NCBI RefSeq assembly: GCF_000373245.1
Contig: NZ_KB890738.1
Span: forward strand, 594,824 to 658,823
DNA length: 64,000 bases
From: Echinicola pacifica DSM 19836
GTDB lineage: Bacteria > Bacteroidota > Bacteroidia > Cytophagales > Cyclobacteriaceae
Reading direction: 5' to 3'
The notes under the pieces were generated by a model, which saw nothing but the letters and a program-made list of their open reading frames with translations, searched no databases and was not told the origin of the DNA. This document shows positions 16,287-26,000 of the stretch, piece after piece. A program made the translations under genes and the position numbers. How positions within the stretch are numbered: position 1 is the stretch's first letter; each line of letters opens with the position of its first letter.

Positions 16287-17723
16287 TTATTTTTCCCACC
16301 AAACTTTGGTGTTTATATCATCGCCACCCATTCGAGTGACCGCTGCCTCATAATTGGCGGCATTTTGTAATCTCACATCGATCGGGTACATAAATCGCAC
16401 AGGGACTTTTTGGTCATTTTCCATTCCCTCATGCACGGGCAATACCGGCAAGCCAGTCCTCCTGTATTCGAACCACTGCTGATAGTCATTGAAATACAGA
16501 CCTAAGTATTTCTGAAGCATGATCCTCTCAAGAGTACCGTCATAGGCTGCGGCGGGATTTAGGAAATAATCCCCAGAAATCTCCACTTCCCACTGCTCCA
16601 TGGCTGCTCGTACGCCATTTTCATAATGCATCTGGGCGTCCGCCTGAATGTATCCTCTTTGCGCCAGCTCTGCCTTGATAAACTCCACCTCTGCATAGCT
16701 GAGGATAAGGGAAATCATCGGTGCCTCCACCAGGGCCACATTATGATTTGAGGGAATATACTGAAATTGGTTTTCATCTCCTTGATATCCAGAAGGAATC
16801 CCCTGATACCCTATCGGCGTGGTGCCGTCCAGATCCCTGGCCTGAGTAGCAAATCTTGCCCTACGAGGATCCTCTAGGCTGTTGAGCTGATCGATAAAAA
16901 AGGAGCTCATCGATCTGAAGGTGGTAAAATCTATCGCTCTGCCCCAGGGAGAGAGATTAGGAGTTACGCCAGTTACTTTCAGGATGGCCGACTCTGCCGT
17001 ATTTTCAAATACTGGATAGCTTCCCGGATCATTGATCATCCTTGCCATTTCTGCAAAAGCGTTCGTTTCTGCTCGATTGGACACGCGAAGCAGCAGTCTT
17101 AGTCTTAAGGAATTACAGAATTTCTGCCACTGGGATACCTCATTGTGAAAGAGCACATCATCGCCATATTGCATCTCCCTTGTCAGGTCAAACAGGCTAT
17201 TGGCCTGCTCCAAATCAGCTAAGATCTGAGTATAAATCTCCTCCTGAGTATCAAAAACAGGACGAAAAATCCCCTCCTCGGCACTGCTGGCCTCTCTCAT
17301 GGGCACATCTCCGAAGCAATCCGTCAGCTGGCTATACACCCAGGCATTAAGCGTCATGGCGATGGCTGCATAGTTGGGATCCTCGGCATCCTCAGCAGAT
17401 TGACGCATTTCCTTGATATTCACCAGCCAGCGGTAATAGGTATCCCAGGTGCCATTCCCAGCAGATTCACTGATATCATAGCGATGGTATCCTCCCGCAC
17501 TGGATGGATAAGGAAGTGCAACCTGCATGATCTGAAAAGTCCAGGAATCTGCCCTACGGGTATTATAGCTAGCCACCTCATAGATGATGGGATTCAGCAG
17601 CGTACCTGGGCTGATCCTATCGATACGATTTGGGTCAGTATTGATTTCTTCGAAGTCAGCCGTGCAGCCTTGAAAGAATAGCACGAAAGCCAAGAGGGCA
17701 ATTTGATAGAGTGATCGTTTCAT
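16287..17723 (-). CDS. SusD/RagB-like surface lipoprotein
   Basis: This 478-residue lipoprotein has the signal MKRSLYQIALLAFVLFFQGC with lipidated Cys20. The following ADFEEINTDPNRID is a hallmark of the SusD-like family 2, and helical TPR-type segments follow. SusD proteins cap the partner SusC barrel and deliver ligand. The gene begins 26 bases after the SusC stop. The ligand is unknown; the linked phosphoesterase hints at a phosphorylated compound. Confidence 0.92.
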   Translation of the reverse strand: MKRSLYQIALLAFVLFFQGCTADFEEINTDPNRIDRISPGTLLNPIIYEVASYNTRRADSWTFQIMQVALPYPSSAGGYHRYDISESAGNGTWDTYYRWLVNIKEMRQSAEDAEDPNYAAIAMTLNAWVYSQLTDCFGDVPMREASSAEEGIFRPVFDTQEEIYTQILADLEQANSLFDLTREMQYGDDVLFHNEVSQWQKFCNSLRLRLLLRVSNRAETNAFAEMARMINDPGSYPVFENTAESAILKVTGVTPNLSPWGRAIDFTTFRSMSSFFIDQLNSLEDPRRARFATQARDLDGTTPIGYQGIPSGYQGDENQFQYIPSNHNVALVEAPMISLILSYAEVEFIKAELAQRGYIQADAQMHYENGVRAAMEQWEVEISGDYFLNPAAAYDGTLERIMLQKYLGLYFNDYQQWFEYRRTGLPVLPVHEGMENDQKVPVRFMYPIDVRLQNAANYEAAVTRMGGDDINTKVWWEK

Positions 17724-17749
17724 ATTTTTTGCTTTTCAGTAAAGAAAAA

Positions 17750-20700
17750 TTACAGTTTTAAGGTGAGGTTCAGCCCAAAGGTCCGTGGCGTCGGCAGCTG
17801 GCCGATTTCTACCCCTGGCATCAAGCTTCCTCCATTCAAGGCGGCCGTCTCAGGATCAAAGATGGGGAAGTCAGAAATCAGCGCTAGATTACGGCCATAT
17901 ACGGCGATAGAAGCCTGTCTGATCATCATTTTCTTTAGCCATACCGATGGGATATTCATCTCAAATCTCACTTCCCGAAGTTTGATATAGGAAGCATCAA
18001 ATGAGTTGGACTCGACATTTGCCCTGCGATAATATTCCCGATAATAAGCCGGCACGGTCGTTTGAGTGGTATTCGGAGAGTAAGTACCATCATCATTCAG
18101 CACCACTCCGTCCCCGATGATAAATCCGTCTTCACGACCCATAAGGGTATGCTTCAGCTTGCCTTGTTCAGACATTTTATGATGGGTTTGGGAATAGATG
18201 ATCCCCCCATATTGGCCATCCAACAGCACGCTCAATCGGTAGTTTTTGTAAGTAAACTCATTTCTAAATCCACCTTTCCACTTGGCATAAGCATTGCCAC
18301 GATAGGAGATATCATCCGGGCGCTCAGGAAGTCCGGATTTATTATATACAATTTCGCCCTCTGGGCTTCTCACAAATCCATAACCGTAAATATCACCCGT
18401 GGTGCCACCGACCTTTGCGATGATCTGGGCATTGCCGCCTGTGGCGATGACCTGGCTGTCATCATATCCGTTGGTAAGCTCCAGCACCTCATTGTCATTT
18501 TTGGCCCAGGTGATATAAGTCTGCCATTTGAAGTTTTGAGAAACCACAGGTGAGCCATTAAGGACCAGCTCTATGCCTTGGTTCTGGACTTTTCCAGCAT
18601 TCAGCACCGCACGGTTATAGCCGGTGGTGGGATCCACAGGCACCTCCAGAATTTGGTTTTCGGTGATGCTGCGGTAGAAATTTATATCTGCGCCCAAGCG
18701 TCTATCGAAGAAGATCAATTCGATCCCCGTTTCATAACTGGTGGTTATCTCTGGCTTAAAGTCCACATTATAAAGGGTGGTAGGTACTGATCCGGAGCCT
18801 GGAAATTCGCTTTGCCCATAATACTTACTGGTTTTATAAGGGCTGGTATCATTGCCCACCTGCGCGGCAGATAGTCTAAACTTCGCAAAAGAGATCTCCT
18901 GCGGAAGAGAAAATAGGTCCGTTAAGATAAAACTGGAGCTTGCAGAGGGATAGAAAAAAGAATTATTCTGGATCGGCAAGGTACTGGACCAGTCATTTCT
19001 ACCTGTCAAATCCAGGAACATCTTATCCTCGAAGGAGAAAGAAGCCAGGGCATAGAGACTGTTGATTTCTCTATTATTGTCATAAGTGCTCAGCACGGGG
19101 TTATTGATTCCATTGGCCAGCTTATAGACTCCAGGGATCACCAGCCCATCCACATAGGCACTCACATTCCGGTATTTACGGGTCATGGTATTTCCCCCGG
19201 CGCTGACGCGCAAATCAAATCGATCTCCGAAATGCTGCTTATAGGTAAGAAGGAAATCCGAGTTGATCTCATAATTACTGACATCCTGCTCCTTATAATA
19301 GCCGCGCTGAAAATTCGCGGAGCTATAGGGTCTTTGCATCGCGCGCTCCTCTTGGCTCAGTGATAATCCCGAGCGCAGCATCAGCTCCCAATGATCATCA
19401 AAGCTATATATTGCTGACAGATTGCCCACCATGGCATTATTATTCACCGAGTTGGTCATATCATACGCGATAAGGAAGGGGTTATCTATATAGCTAGAGA
19501 AAGGATGCAGCTGCTCGATATTTTCCATTCCTTCTTTCCAGATCGGTCGGTACCACTCCAAGTCAATACTTGGATTTTGAAAAATCATGAAATAGGAGAT
19601 TGACTGGTTGTTATAGCCAGTAGCTGGTAGGTTATCACTGGCCTTATTGGTATAGTTTACCTTGGCATTTACTTTCAGTTTATCGGTAATGTTTTGATGC
19701 ACGCTAAGTGCGGCCACGAATCGCTCAAAACCCGTATTCGGCATGATCCATTCATTTTTGGTATGGGTGAGAGAGGCTCTCATTCCTCCTTTTTCGGTAC
19801 CGCCTTCCAGCGCAATATTATTGGAGAAGGTAAATCCTGTTTCCCAGAAATCCTTCACATTGTTTTCATAAGGTCTCCATAGCTGGCGTTCGGCAGATTG
19901 ATCTTCGAGGCTTGGATCATATTGGTAGTAATATTGACCTTCAAACTTCGGCCCAAAGCCACTGGAGGTGCCGCCCGTGCTCTTTCCATCTTCGGAAGCC
20001 CCATAGGAATAATACAGCTCACCTTCGGTATTGAAGGCAGTCCCTGTTCCCTGACCATATTCATATTGGCTATCAGGCCATCTGAGCACATCGTTCATGC
20101 TAAAATTAGAGTTGATCGATACACCGATTCCCTTGTCCTTTTTGCTTCCTGATTTGGTGGTTATTACCAGTGCGCCATTGGCAGCACGGCTACCATATAG
20201 GGCGGTGGCACTGGCTCCTTTGAGCACTGTAATATTCTCGATATCGTCGGGGTTGATATCAGCGATACCATTGCCAAAATCCACTGGCACATCATTACCA
20301 GATCCAGCACCATAGGCAGAGCTCACCCCTGAGCTGGTCAGGCCACTATTCATAGGCACTCCATCCAATACGATCAAGGCACTATTCCCATTAGGGTTTA
20401 GGGAATTATCACCTCGCAAGCTGATCTGGCTGGAATTCATCGGTCCGGAGCCAGAAGATAGCACATTAAGACCGGCCACTTTGCCCACTAGCGCATCTGC
20501 CCAGTTATTGGATTTGGCATCCAGCAACTGCTCGCTATCCACTTTCTGTGTCGCATATCCCAGGGCCTTCTCATCTCGCTTTATCCCTAAAGCAGTCACC
20601 ACCACCTCATCCAGCGCCTTACTATCCAGCTGCAGGCTTATCGTGATGGCTGCAGAATTTCTAATGGTATATTCCTGATTCAGGTAGCCCACATAGGAGA

Positions 20701-21229
20701 ATACCAATACATCCCCTTCAAGGGCATTAATAGCAAAATTCCCCTCCAGATCGGAAACAGTACCCCGACCTTTTCCTTTAAGGAGAATATTTACCCCAGG
20801 CAGGCTTTCACCAGATTCCGAATCGATCACCTTGCCCGTCAGGGCAATTGCTGATGGCTGCTCAGCAAGACTGGTTTTCTTGGTGGATATGGCCAAAGTG
20901 GTATTCACCTGCATAAATTTCAGATTCGACTGACGAGAAATCTCCTGCAGGAGCAGCTCTAGGTTCTGCTTCTTCCTAGTGATTTTCACCTCTCCGCTGA
21001 TTTCGAGATCACTCTCATACGAAAACTCAAAATTGCTTTGCTTCTCCACCTCTGCAAATACCTCCTCCAAGGCATAGCTACTTTCGGCAAGCCGAATATA
21101 GGTGTCCGTTAACTTCTGGGCGTTTGCCCGCTCTGCCATGGACCATTGCATGGTGCTAAGACAGAAAAAAACCATCGCGAATAGCCTCATCGTAAGGTAC
21201 TTTAAGGTTTCATGTAAATTTTTTTTCAT
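17750..21229 (-). CDS. SusC/RagA TonB-dependent transporter with STN signalling domain
   Basis: The protein has 1159 residues. In order: a signal peptide; a secretin/TonB short N-terminal (STN) domain at about residues 45-110 (ADTYIRLAESSYALEEVFAEVEKQ region); a carboxypeptidase-like beta-sandwich (ALTGKVIDSESGESLPGVNI near 130); the SusC signature TALGIKRDEKALGYATQKV; the plug (VLDGVPMNSG, GASATALYGSRAANGALVITT); and the barrel to the C-terminal Leu. The STN domain means the transporter signals to the FecR anti-sigma factor encoded just upstream, so ligand occupancy controls transcription. It transports ligand across the outer membrane. Confidence 0.94.
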   Translation of the reverse strand: MKKNLHETLKYLTMRLFAMVFFCLSTMQWSMAERANAQKLTDTYIRLAESSYALEEVFAEVEKQSNFEFSYESDLEISGEVKITRKKQNLELLLQEISRQSNLKFMQVNTTLAISTKKTSLAEQPSAIALTGKVIDSESGESLPGVNILLKGKGRGTVSDLEGNFAINALEGDVLVFSYVGYLNQEYTIRNSAAITISLQLDSKALDEVVVTALGIKRDEKALGYATQKVDSEQLLDAKSNNWADALVGKVAGLNVLSSGSGPMNSSQISLRGDNSLNPNGNSALIVLDGVPMNSGLTSSGVSSAYGAGSGNDVPVDFGNGIADINPDDIENITVLKGASATALYGSRAANGALVITTKSGSKKDKGIGVSINSNFSMNDVLRWPDSQYEYGQGTGTAFNTEGELYYSYGASEDGKSTGGTSSGFGPKFEGQYYYQYDPSLEDQSAERQLWRPYENNVKDFWETGFTFSNNIALEGGTEKGGMRASLTHTKNEWIMPNTGFERFVAALSVHQNITDKLKVNAKVNYTNKASDNLPATGYNNQSISYFMIFQNPSIDLEWYRPIWKEGMENIEQLHPFSSYIDNPFLIAYDMTNSVNNNAMVGNLSAIYSFDDHWELMLRSGLSLSQEERAMQRPYSSANFQRGYYKEQDVSNYEINSDFLLTYKQHFGDRFDLRVSAGGNTMTRKYRNVSAYVDGLVIPGVYKLANGINNPVLSTYDNNREINSLYALASFSFEDKMFLDLTGRNDWSSTLPIQNNSFFYPSASSSFILTDLFSLPQEISFAKFRLSAAQVGNDTSPYKTSKYYGQSEFPGSGSVPTTLYNVDFKPEITTSYETGIELIFFDRRLGADINFYRSITENQILEVPVDPTTGYNRAVLNAGKVQNQGIELVLNGSPVVSQNFKWQTYITWAKNDNEVLELTNGYDDSQVIATGGNAQIIAKVGGTTGDIYGYGFVRSPEGEIVYNKSGLPERPDDISYRGNAYAKWKGGFRNEFTYKNYRLSVLLDGQYGGIIYSQTHHKMSEQGKLKHTLMGREDGFIIGDGVVLNDDGTYSPNTTQTTVPAYYREYYRRANVESNSFDASYIKLREVRFEMNIPSVWLKKMMIRQASIAVYGRNLALISDFPIFDPETAALNGGSLMPGVEIGQLPTPRTFGLNLTLKL

Positions 21230-21313
21230 AATTTTGATTGGATTGGTAGAATTAGCTTTTGCATTTAAATCTGCCTATATCTTCGGCGGGGCTGTTGGAG
21301 CAGCTCCGCCTTC

Positions 21314-22294
21314 CTAGCAGCCTTGGATTCTTAGAATTATATTTTTTTGATTTATAGTATAGGATATGGGAATCGAATAATTGACGGCCAGCAGAAGGTC
21401 CTCCAAGTTTAGGTTATGGTAAGTAGCCGTGAGCCTGCAGTTGGGGTATTTATCAACATTGGATTTTATAGTCACCCCGTACCAATCTTCAAGGGCTTTT
21501 AGCACCTGCGGCAAGGTAGAATTTCGAAAGACCAGTTTTCCCTCTGTCCAGCCAAACACGCTCTCAGCATCAATAAGCTCTGTTCTATTCAGTTCACCCG
21601 CTTCTAGCCGTACCTGCTGAAGTGGCTCCAAGGTTTCCCCTATCTCGTTAGACAGCTGGACCTTGACCAGACCGGTTTTTACGGCCACAGATTCTGGGCT
21701 GCCGGGCCGGGCATTTACCAGGAAGGAAGTCCCTAGGACGCGCGTCTCCAGAGACTCGGTCAGCACGCGAAATGGGAGCTCCTTATTGGGGCTCACCTCA
21801 AAGAAAGCCTCACCGCTGAGCTTCACCAGTCGATTGCTGGAATAATCCGCCGCCACCTGCACCTCACTATTATGGTTAAGGTGAATACTACTTCCATCAG
21901 GCAGTTTGATTTTGCGCTTGGTGCCTGCGGGATTAGAAAACACTTCATATTGGCCAGTCCTATCGGTGCTCTCTGCGCTATGTCCCAGCTGAAATCGAAA
22001 AAGCCAGCTCATAGAAATAATTACCAACAGACCAGCAGCCACTGCCCATTGGAAAGGGATGGACTGATTTCTGGTTCTTGGAAATAGCTGCGCATGTGGG
22101 GTGATCTTTTTCTCCACCTCCCAAAAAATTGCATTTTTTACCTCTTCTTTTTTGCGAAGCTTATAATCAGAAATCTCCTCCACCTCCTGCGCCGATTCAC
22201 GATACCAGTCATTCAGCTGATTTTGCTCCTCAGTGCTGATTTTGCCGCGTAGGGACTTTGCAATTAACTTTTCTATAGTTTTATCTACTTGCAT
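21314..22294 (-). CDS. FecR-family anti-sigma factor
   Basis: The protein has 326 residues: a cytoplasmic N-terminal anti-sigma region (DKTIEKLIAKSLRGKISTEE), one membrane segment near residue 90 (WAVAAGLLVIISMSWLF), the periplasmic FecR domain (GTKRKIKLPDGSSIHLNHNS) and a C-terminal DUF4974-like secretin-type domain (FRNSTLPQVLKALEDWYGV). It transmits the signal from the STN domain of the adjacent SusC to an ECF sigma factor. The likely sigma partner (24170-24763) is not adjacent; an unrelated methyltransferase gene separates them. Confidence 0.92.
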   Translation of the reverse strand: MQVDKTIEKLIAKSLRGKISTEEQNQLNDWYRESAQEVEEISDYKLRKKEEVKNAIFWEVEKKITPHAQLFPRTRNQSIPFQWAVAAGLLVIISMSWLFRFQLGHSAESTDRTGQYEVFSNPAGTKRKIKLPDGSSIHLNHNSEVQVAADYSSNRLVKLSGEAFFEVSPNKELPFRVLTESLETRVLGTSFLVNARPGSPESVAVKTGLVKVQLSNEIGETLEPLQQVRLEAGELNRTELIDAESVFGWTEGKLVFRNSTLPQVLKALEDWYGVTIKSNVDKYPNCRLTATYHNLNLEDLLLAVNYSIPISYTINQKNIILRIQGC

Positions 22295-22634
22295 TATGTG
22301 CTGTGTTCATCTATAAAGTGTCCTGCACAGTGCATTACTACCGTCAAAAACGGTTACTAAAATGTTAATAAAATCGAGTCTTTGGTGATGTTTGGATAAC
22401 TAAGGAGAGGCTTAGCCCTGCCGGGCAAATAAAAAGTATTTCAAAAGGCATTCATGGTCCCAGCCTGAGGTATTCAGAGGAGATTTTTATTGAAGCATTA
22501 ATCTGTTGGGCAATGGGGCCAGCTTATAGTAAAAAAATATACCAGCCTGAGCTATAACTTTAGGTAGCTATAAAAATAATCGATAAATAGGTATTTAGGC
22601 AAGGATGCTTATATATCCACATTCCTGCAAGCTG
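22295..22634. other. AT-rich gap between FecR and methyltransferase genes
   Basis: About 340 bases without a gene. I see no inverted repeats characteristic of an insertion sequence. One 8/9 match to TTATCCACA lies near 22613. Confidence 0.45.
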
Positions 22635-23591
22635 CTAATAGGAACTTGCTTTAGGCAGGTCTGCCACTTTCTGATAGTATAGGCATACCTGATCACCTAT
22701 TTGGTATCGATTATGTTGTGCGGCTTTGGCCTTTAAGCTCTTGAGCTCTTCTTTAGAAAAATAATCTTCCAATTCATGATCCACCATTTTCCTCCCTTGT
22801 TTATATAAGGAAGTATAAGCAAACTGCGCTTCAGTACTGTCAAATTCAGTGTAAAAAAGATGGAAACCAAATTTCTTCCCCAGGTCATTCATGGCCTTGA
22901 TACTGGGGATAAATAAATGCCTCGGAGGATCTAGCTGAAACCAATCTGCCCTTTCCTTTCTCCAAACCTCACTGTCTGTTACTGGCAGGCGGATTAGCAG
23001 CTTCCCGTCTTCCTTAACGATCTTACTCAGTTGTCCCCATATCTCCTGCGGGTATTCCATATACTCAAAGGAATGATTCATCATCACGATATCAAATTTC
23101 CCCCTGACCTCCTGGAGTTCTAAGCCCTGCAGGGTCAATCCAGGTTCTTTCACCTCTTTGGGAAGGAAGGGATCATAGCCATATTGATTGTCAAAACCAC
23201 AGCACCGCAGGTCATAGCTCAATTGGCCATTTCCACAACCAATATCCGCTATCGCCTGATGCTTGGTAGCACGAAGGATTCTAAGCCAATTGAGGTAAGC
23301 GGGCTGGACCGTTCGGATGATTCCCCACTTATAAAAAAGCCATGCCGACCTTTTGAATATGGACCCTATAAATCCACAATTCTTTAGTTTCCTGAAAGAA
23401 AAATATTCAGAACTATAATATTGCATCATATTCTCAGGAGGACTCACCAGCTGTAATGATAAGCATAAGCCACATTCCATATAATCAAACTTATGCCCAA
23501 GGCCAAGACGCTTTTCTGAGGCATAAAAAACAATATTGTCCCTCTCATTTCCACAGGCCACACAGACGGTATTTTTCTTCTCAGCATCCAT
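22635..23591 (-). CDS. Class I SAM-dependent methyltransferase with N-terminal zinc-finger-like domain
   Basis: The protein has 318 residues. An N-terminal four-cysteine module (CVACGNE at 10-16 and CGLCLS near 41) resembles the zinc site of sugar or hypothetical methyltransferases. A class I methyltransferase fold follows: motif I AIADIGCGNGQLSYDL near 124, then FDIVMMNHSFEYMEYP and GKLLIRLPV. Together these resemble enzymes that modify surface sugars (inference). The gene lies between an ECF sigma gene and the FecR gene that would normally be its neighbour, and has AT-rich flanks on both sides, suggesting a later insertion. Confidence 0.8.
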   Translation of the reverse strand: MDAEKKNTVCVACGNERDNIVFYASEKRLGLGHKFDYMECGLCLSLQLVSPPENMMQYYSSEYFSFRKLKNCGFIGSIFKRSAWLFYKWGIIRTVQPAYLNWLRILRATKHQAIADIGCGNGQLSYDLRCCGFDNQYGYDPFLPKEVKEPGLTLQGLELQEVRGKFDIVMMNHSFEYMEYPQEIWGQLSKIVKEDGKLLIRLPVTDSEVWRKERADWFQLDPPRHLFIPSIKAMNDLGKKFGFHLFYTEFDSTEAQFAYTSLYKQGRKMVDHELEDYFSKEELKSLKAKAAQHNRYQIGDQVCLYYQKVADLPKASSY

Positions 23592-24169
23592 ATTATAAAA
23601 ATTTTACTTCTTTCACCCTTTATAAATACTTTCTAAAAGTAAACGGCTAAGCCCGAATTCTGGTAAATAATACTAGTACTATTCAAACAGCATTTATCAC
23701 AAAACCAATTCCTAATTTTACAAAGTGGTCTATACTGAAAATAATCAATAATTCTGTAAAAACATAGCTTTAAAGTCAACAGAGAAGATTTTAAACGAAT
23801 TGAAAACTCAGCATTCTCTAAGTGAAAACTAAAAATGTGGATAACAAATGCGTCTATACCTTAAAAAAAGGTCGATATAGGACTTATAATTGTCCTAATC
23901 TATTGATGTATAGGAATTGGCTATTATACACAAACCTCTTAAAAAGATTAGGATTAATTTTCAAAGAAATGAATAATCCAGAGCTCGGGTACTCATTATA
24001 ATTTGGCTTTCTATAATAGGAAAAAATCCATGCTAAAACCTATCCAGTAAGTAATACTAAAAACAGGTATATACTATAGATGAACTATCCCTGAATTTAC
24101 CAATATAGTGGAGTATAATTCATATATAAAGGTAATGAAACTCTCAGGCTGAGATTCCAAGACTTTTGC
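23592..24169. other. AT-rich gap between methyltransferase and ECF sigma genes
   Basis: About 580 very AT-rich bases. It contains an exact TTATCCACA (23836-23844). No ORF, RNA or transposon end is evident. Confidence 0.45.
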
Positions 24170-24763
24170 TTATTGAACTAGTAATAAGGCAATTACTGGT
24201 GCATATTCTTTGAGCTCGGACCTTAAAAACCTCAGGGACTGGCTCATTTTGTTATGCACAGTCTGGGGGGAGAGGCGCAGCTTATCGGCGATCTCCTCGG
24301 TGGACAGACCATCAAAGCGGCTCATAGTAAAAACCAATTGGGATTTTTGGGGTAATTTATCAATGGCCACATGCAGCTGTTCGTAAAGATCATCCAGCTC
24401 GAGCACATCATATTGGTCATAAGGAAGCTCCACCTCCTCCAGCCCCATGGACCGATGCAGGCGCCGAGAATCAATTTTCTTCATCACCTGATACTTTACC
24501 GCAGTAAATAAATAGGCTTTTATAGAGGTATTGATGGCTAATCGATCATGCCTCGTCCATAGATCCACGAAGAGCTCCTGAAGGAGTTCTTCGACCAGTT
24601 CTTGATCCTGCAATCTGCTATAGGCCGCTTGATAGAGGATTTCCCAATGCTGATCATAAATCAGTCGAAAGGCTTCTTTACAGCCAGTTGACAATTGGGC
24701 GAGCAGCTTTTGATCAGTAGGGCACACTGGATTATTATGGTTAAGATCCGGCGGCAGCAGCAT
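24170..24763 (-). CDS. ECF sigma factor, SusCD/FecR-associated type
   Basis: The protein has about 197 residues from the ATG at 24763; a TTG at 24787 is also in frame. Region 2 is seen in QELVEELLQELFVDLWTRHD and INTSIKAYLFTAVKYQVMKKI. Region 4 is seen in LPQKSQLVFTMSRFDGLSTEEIADKLRLS, then TVHNKMSQSLRFLRS. This subtype is usually encoded directly before fecR-susC-susD. It is probably released by the FecR protein to transcribe the uptake operon, but here it is separated from fecR by the methyltransferase gene. Confidence 0.88.
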   Translation of the reverse strand: MLLPPDLNHNNPVCPTDQKLLAQLSTGCKEAFRLIYDQHWEILYQAAYSRLQDQELVEELLQELFVDLWTRHDRLAINTSIKAYLFTAVKYQVMKKIDSRRLHRSMGLEEVELPYDQYDVLELDDLYEQLHVAIDKLPQKSQLVFTMSRFDGLSTEEIADKLRLSPQTVHNKMSQSLRFLRSELKEYAPVIALLLVQ

Positions 24764-24945
24764 AATTTCCACTATTCTACACTTCAACAGAAGCTATCAA
24801 ATAGGGGCTGATGACACCAAAATTTATCAATCGAATGCTTAAAGGTAAGCGGATTGATGGGTGATGTCATCCCATTTTGTATTATGTTATCTTTAAGGAT
24901 AAAGCGATGAAGGGAAACAAGCTAATCCCAAAGGGGGCAAGAAGA

Positions 24946-25635
24946 TCAGCCTCGGCCCGATTCGAAGCGATCCCATAACCTGTCAAACTCCTTCTCGAAG
25001 GTCCGGACGGTGTGCACATCATCCAATAGCACGATATTTTCATAGTTTTGGCTGGCCGCAGAGCGGGTCCAATTATAACTACCAGTAAGTACTTTTTTCC
25101 GATCAAATATCGCAAATTTATGATGCATATGCGCAGGGCTATGATCAGTCTGTACGGCCAGGCCTTCCTCACGAAGAAGGTCAATATCTGAGCCTAAATC
25201 AAAGACTTTTTCATCATCGGAAATTATTTTTATAGGTATATTTCGGCGTTGGGCCTCGATGATTTCATTGGTAATTTGGTTATCACTAATGGTAAATACA
25301 CAAATGTGGATAATTGACTGGGCCATCCGCAATTCCTGTATTATGGCATCTCTGCAGGCATTTCCTGGGCTGAAAAAGGCCGAACCATAGGCTGTGGCCG
25401 TTTCTTTTTGCTGCAAAAGCTTCACTGCTTCATAAAACCATTGCAGCAGATTCTGCGTATCGACATCCTGCGTCCGAGCCTGTGCCAGCTGGCAAATATC
25501 CGACATCAGCACTTGCCGCTCATGCATCGTCAAGTCGGCTACCTCCGACTTGATTTCTCGCTTTTCGGATCGTGATAAGGCGTGATCTTCTAAGCTTATT
25601 TTAAACTCATCCAAAAGGTGATCCAAGGTGTTCAT
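24946..25635 (-). CDS. Phospholipase-D-like protein with a single HKD motif
   Basis: The protein has 229 residues. An N-terminal helical part (1-80) precedes a PLD domain. The catalytic HKD motif reads HHKFAIFDRKKVLTGSYNWT, about residues 168-187 (His, Lys, Asp, followed by GSYNWT). Only one HKD is present, so a dimer would build the active site, as in Nuc-type nucleases and mitochondrial cardiolipin hydrolases. The substrate could be nucleic acid or lipid; absence of a signal peptide favours a cytoplasmic nuclease. It stands alone, upstream of nothing obviously linked. An exact TTATCCACA lies inside (25305-25313). Confidence 0.82.
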   Translation of the reverse strand: MNTLDHLLDEFKISLEDHALSRSEKREIKSEVADLTMHERQVLMSDICQLAQARTQDVDTQNLLQWFYEAVKLLQQKETATAYGSAFFSPGNACRDAIIQELRMAQSIIHICVFTISDNQITNEIIEAQRRNIPIKIISDDEKVFDLGSDIDLLREEGLAVQTDHSPAHMHHKFAIFDRKKVLTGSYNWTRSAASQNYENIVLLDDVHTVRTFEKEFDRLWDRFESGRG

Positions 25636-25939
25636 ATCCTAAATCTTTAATTGTATAGAAAAATATAGGTTAAAAATACTGGAATAAAGTAAGCAAACCT
25701 AGAGACTGAGAAAAGGCTTCTGGAATGAAGGACAATTGCCAGGCAGCACAAATACCAAGCTCCGACAGCATTCCATTTGCCAATCCATGCGACTCCCTAT
25801 AGGCGATTTACAGTTCTGAAGATTGATAAATGTCATTGCTGGGCTTCTATAAATCCAGCAACTTCCAGTGTGGATAAGTAGAAAATCCCCTATCAAATAG
25901 CCCTAAAAAGTGCTTTCCACGCTGGAGCAAGCAAAAAAA
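25636..25939. other. Intergenic stretch upstream of the PLD gene
   Basis: About 300 bases. One exact TTATCCACA is at 25869-25877. A 65-codon minus frame at 25699-25896 has no family features and I do not call it. Confidence 0.45.
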
Positions 25940-25971
25940 ACACCCGCCAAAAATTGCTTTTGGGCGGGTGT
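25940..25971 (-). terminator. Terminator of the XusAB-like operon
   Basis: ACACCCGCC and GGCGGGTGT form a 9-bp GC-rich hairpin extended by A/T pairs, with eight T following on the minus strand. Confidence 0.9.
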
Positions 25972-26000
25972 AAAATGGTATTGGCTGTTAAGCCCTATTC

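Noticed and set aside
24882-25184. Minus-strand 100-codon frame overlapping the PLD gene
   Set aside because: It overlaps the HKD coding region in another frame and shows no family features; it is a shadow of the PLD gene.
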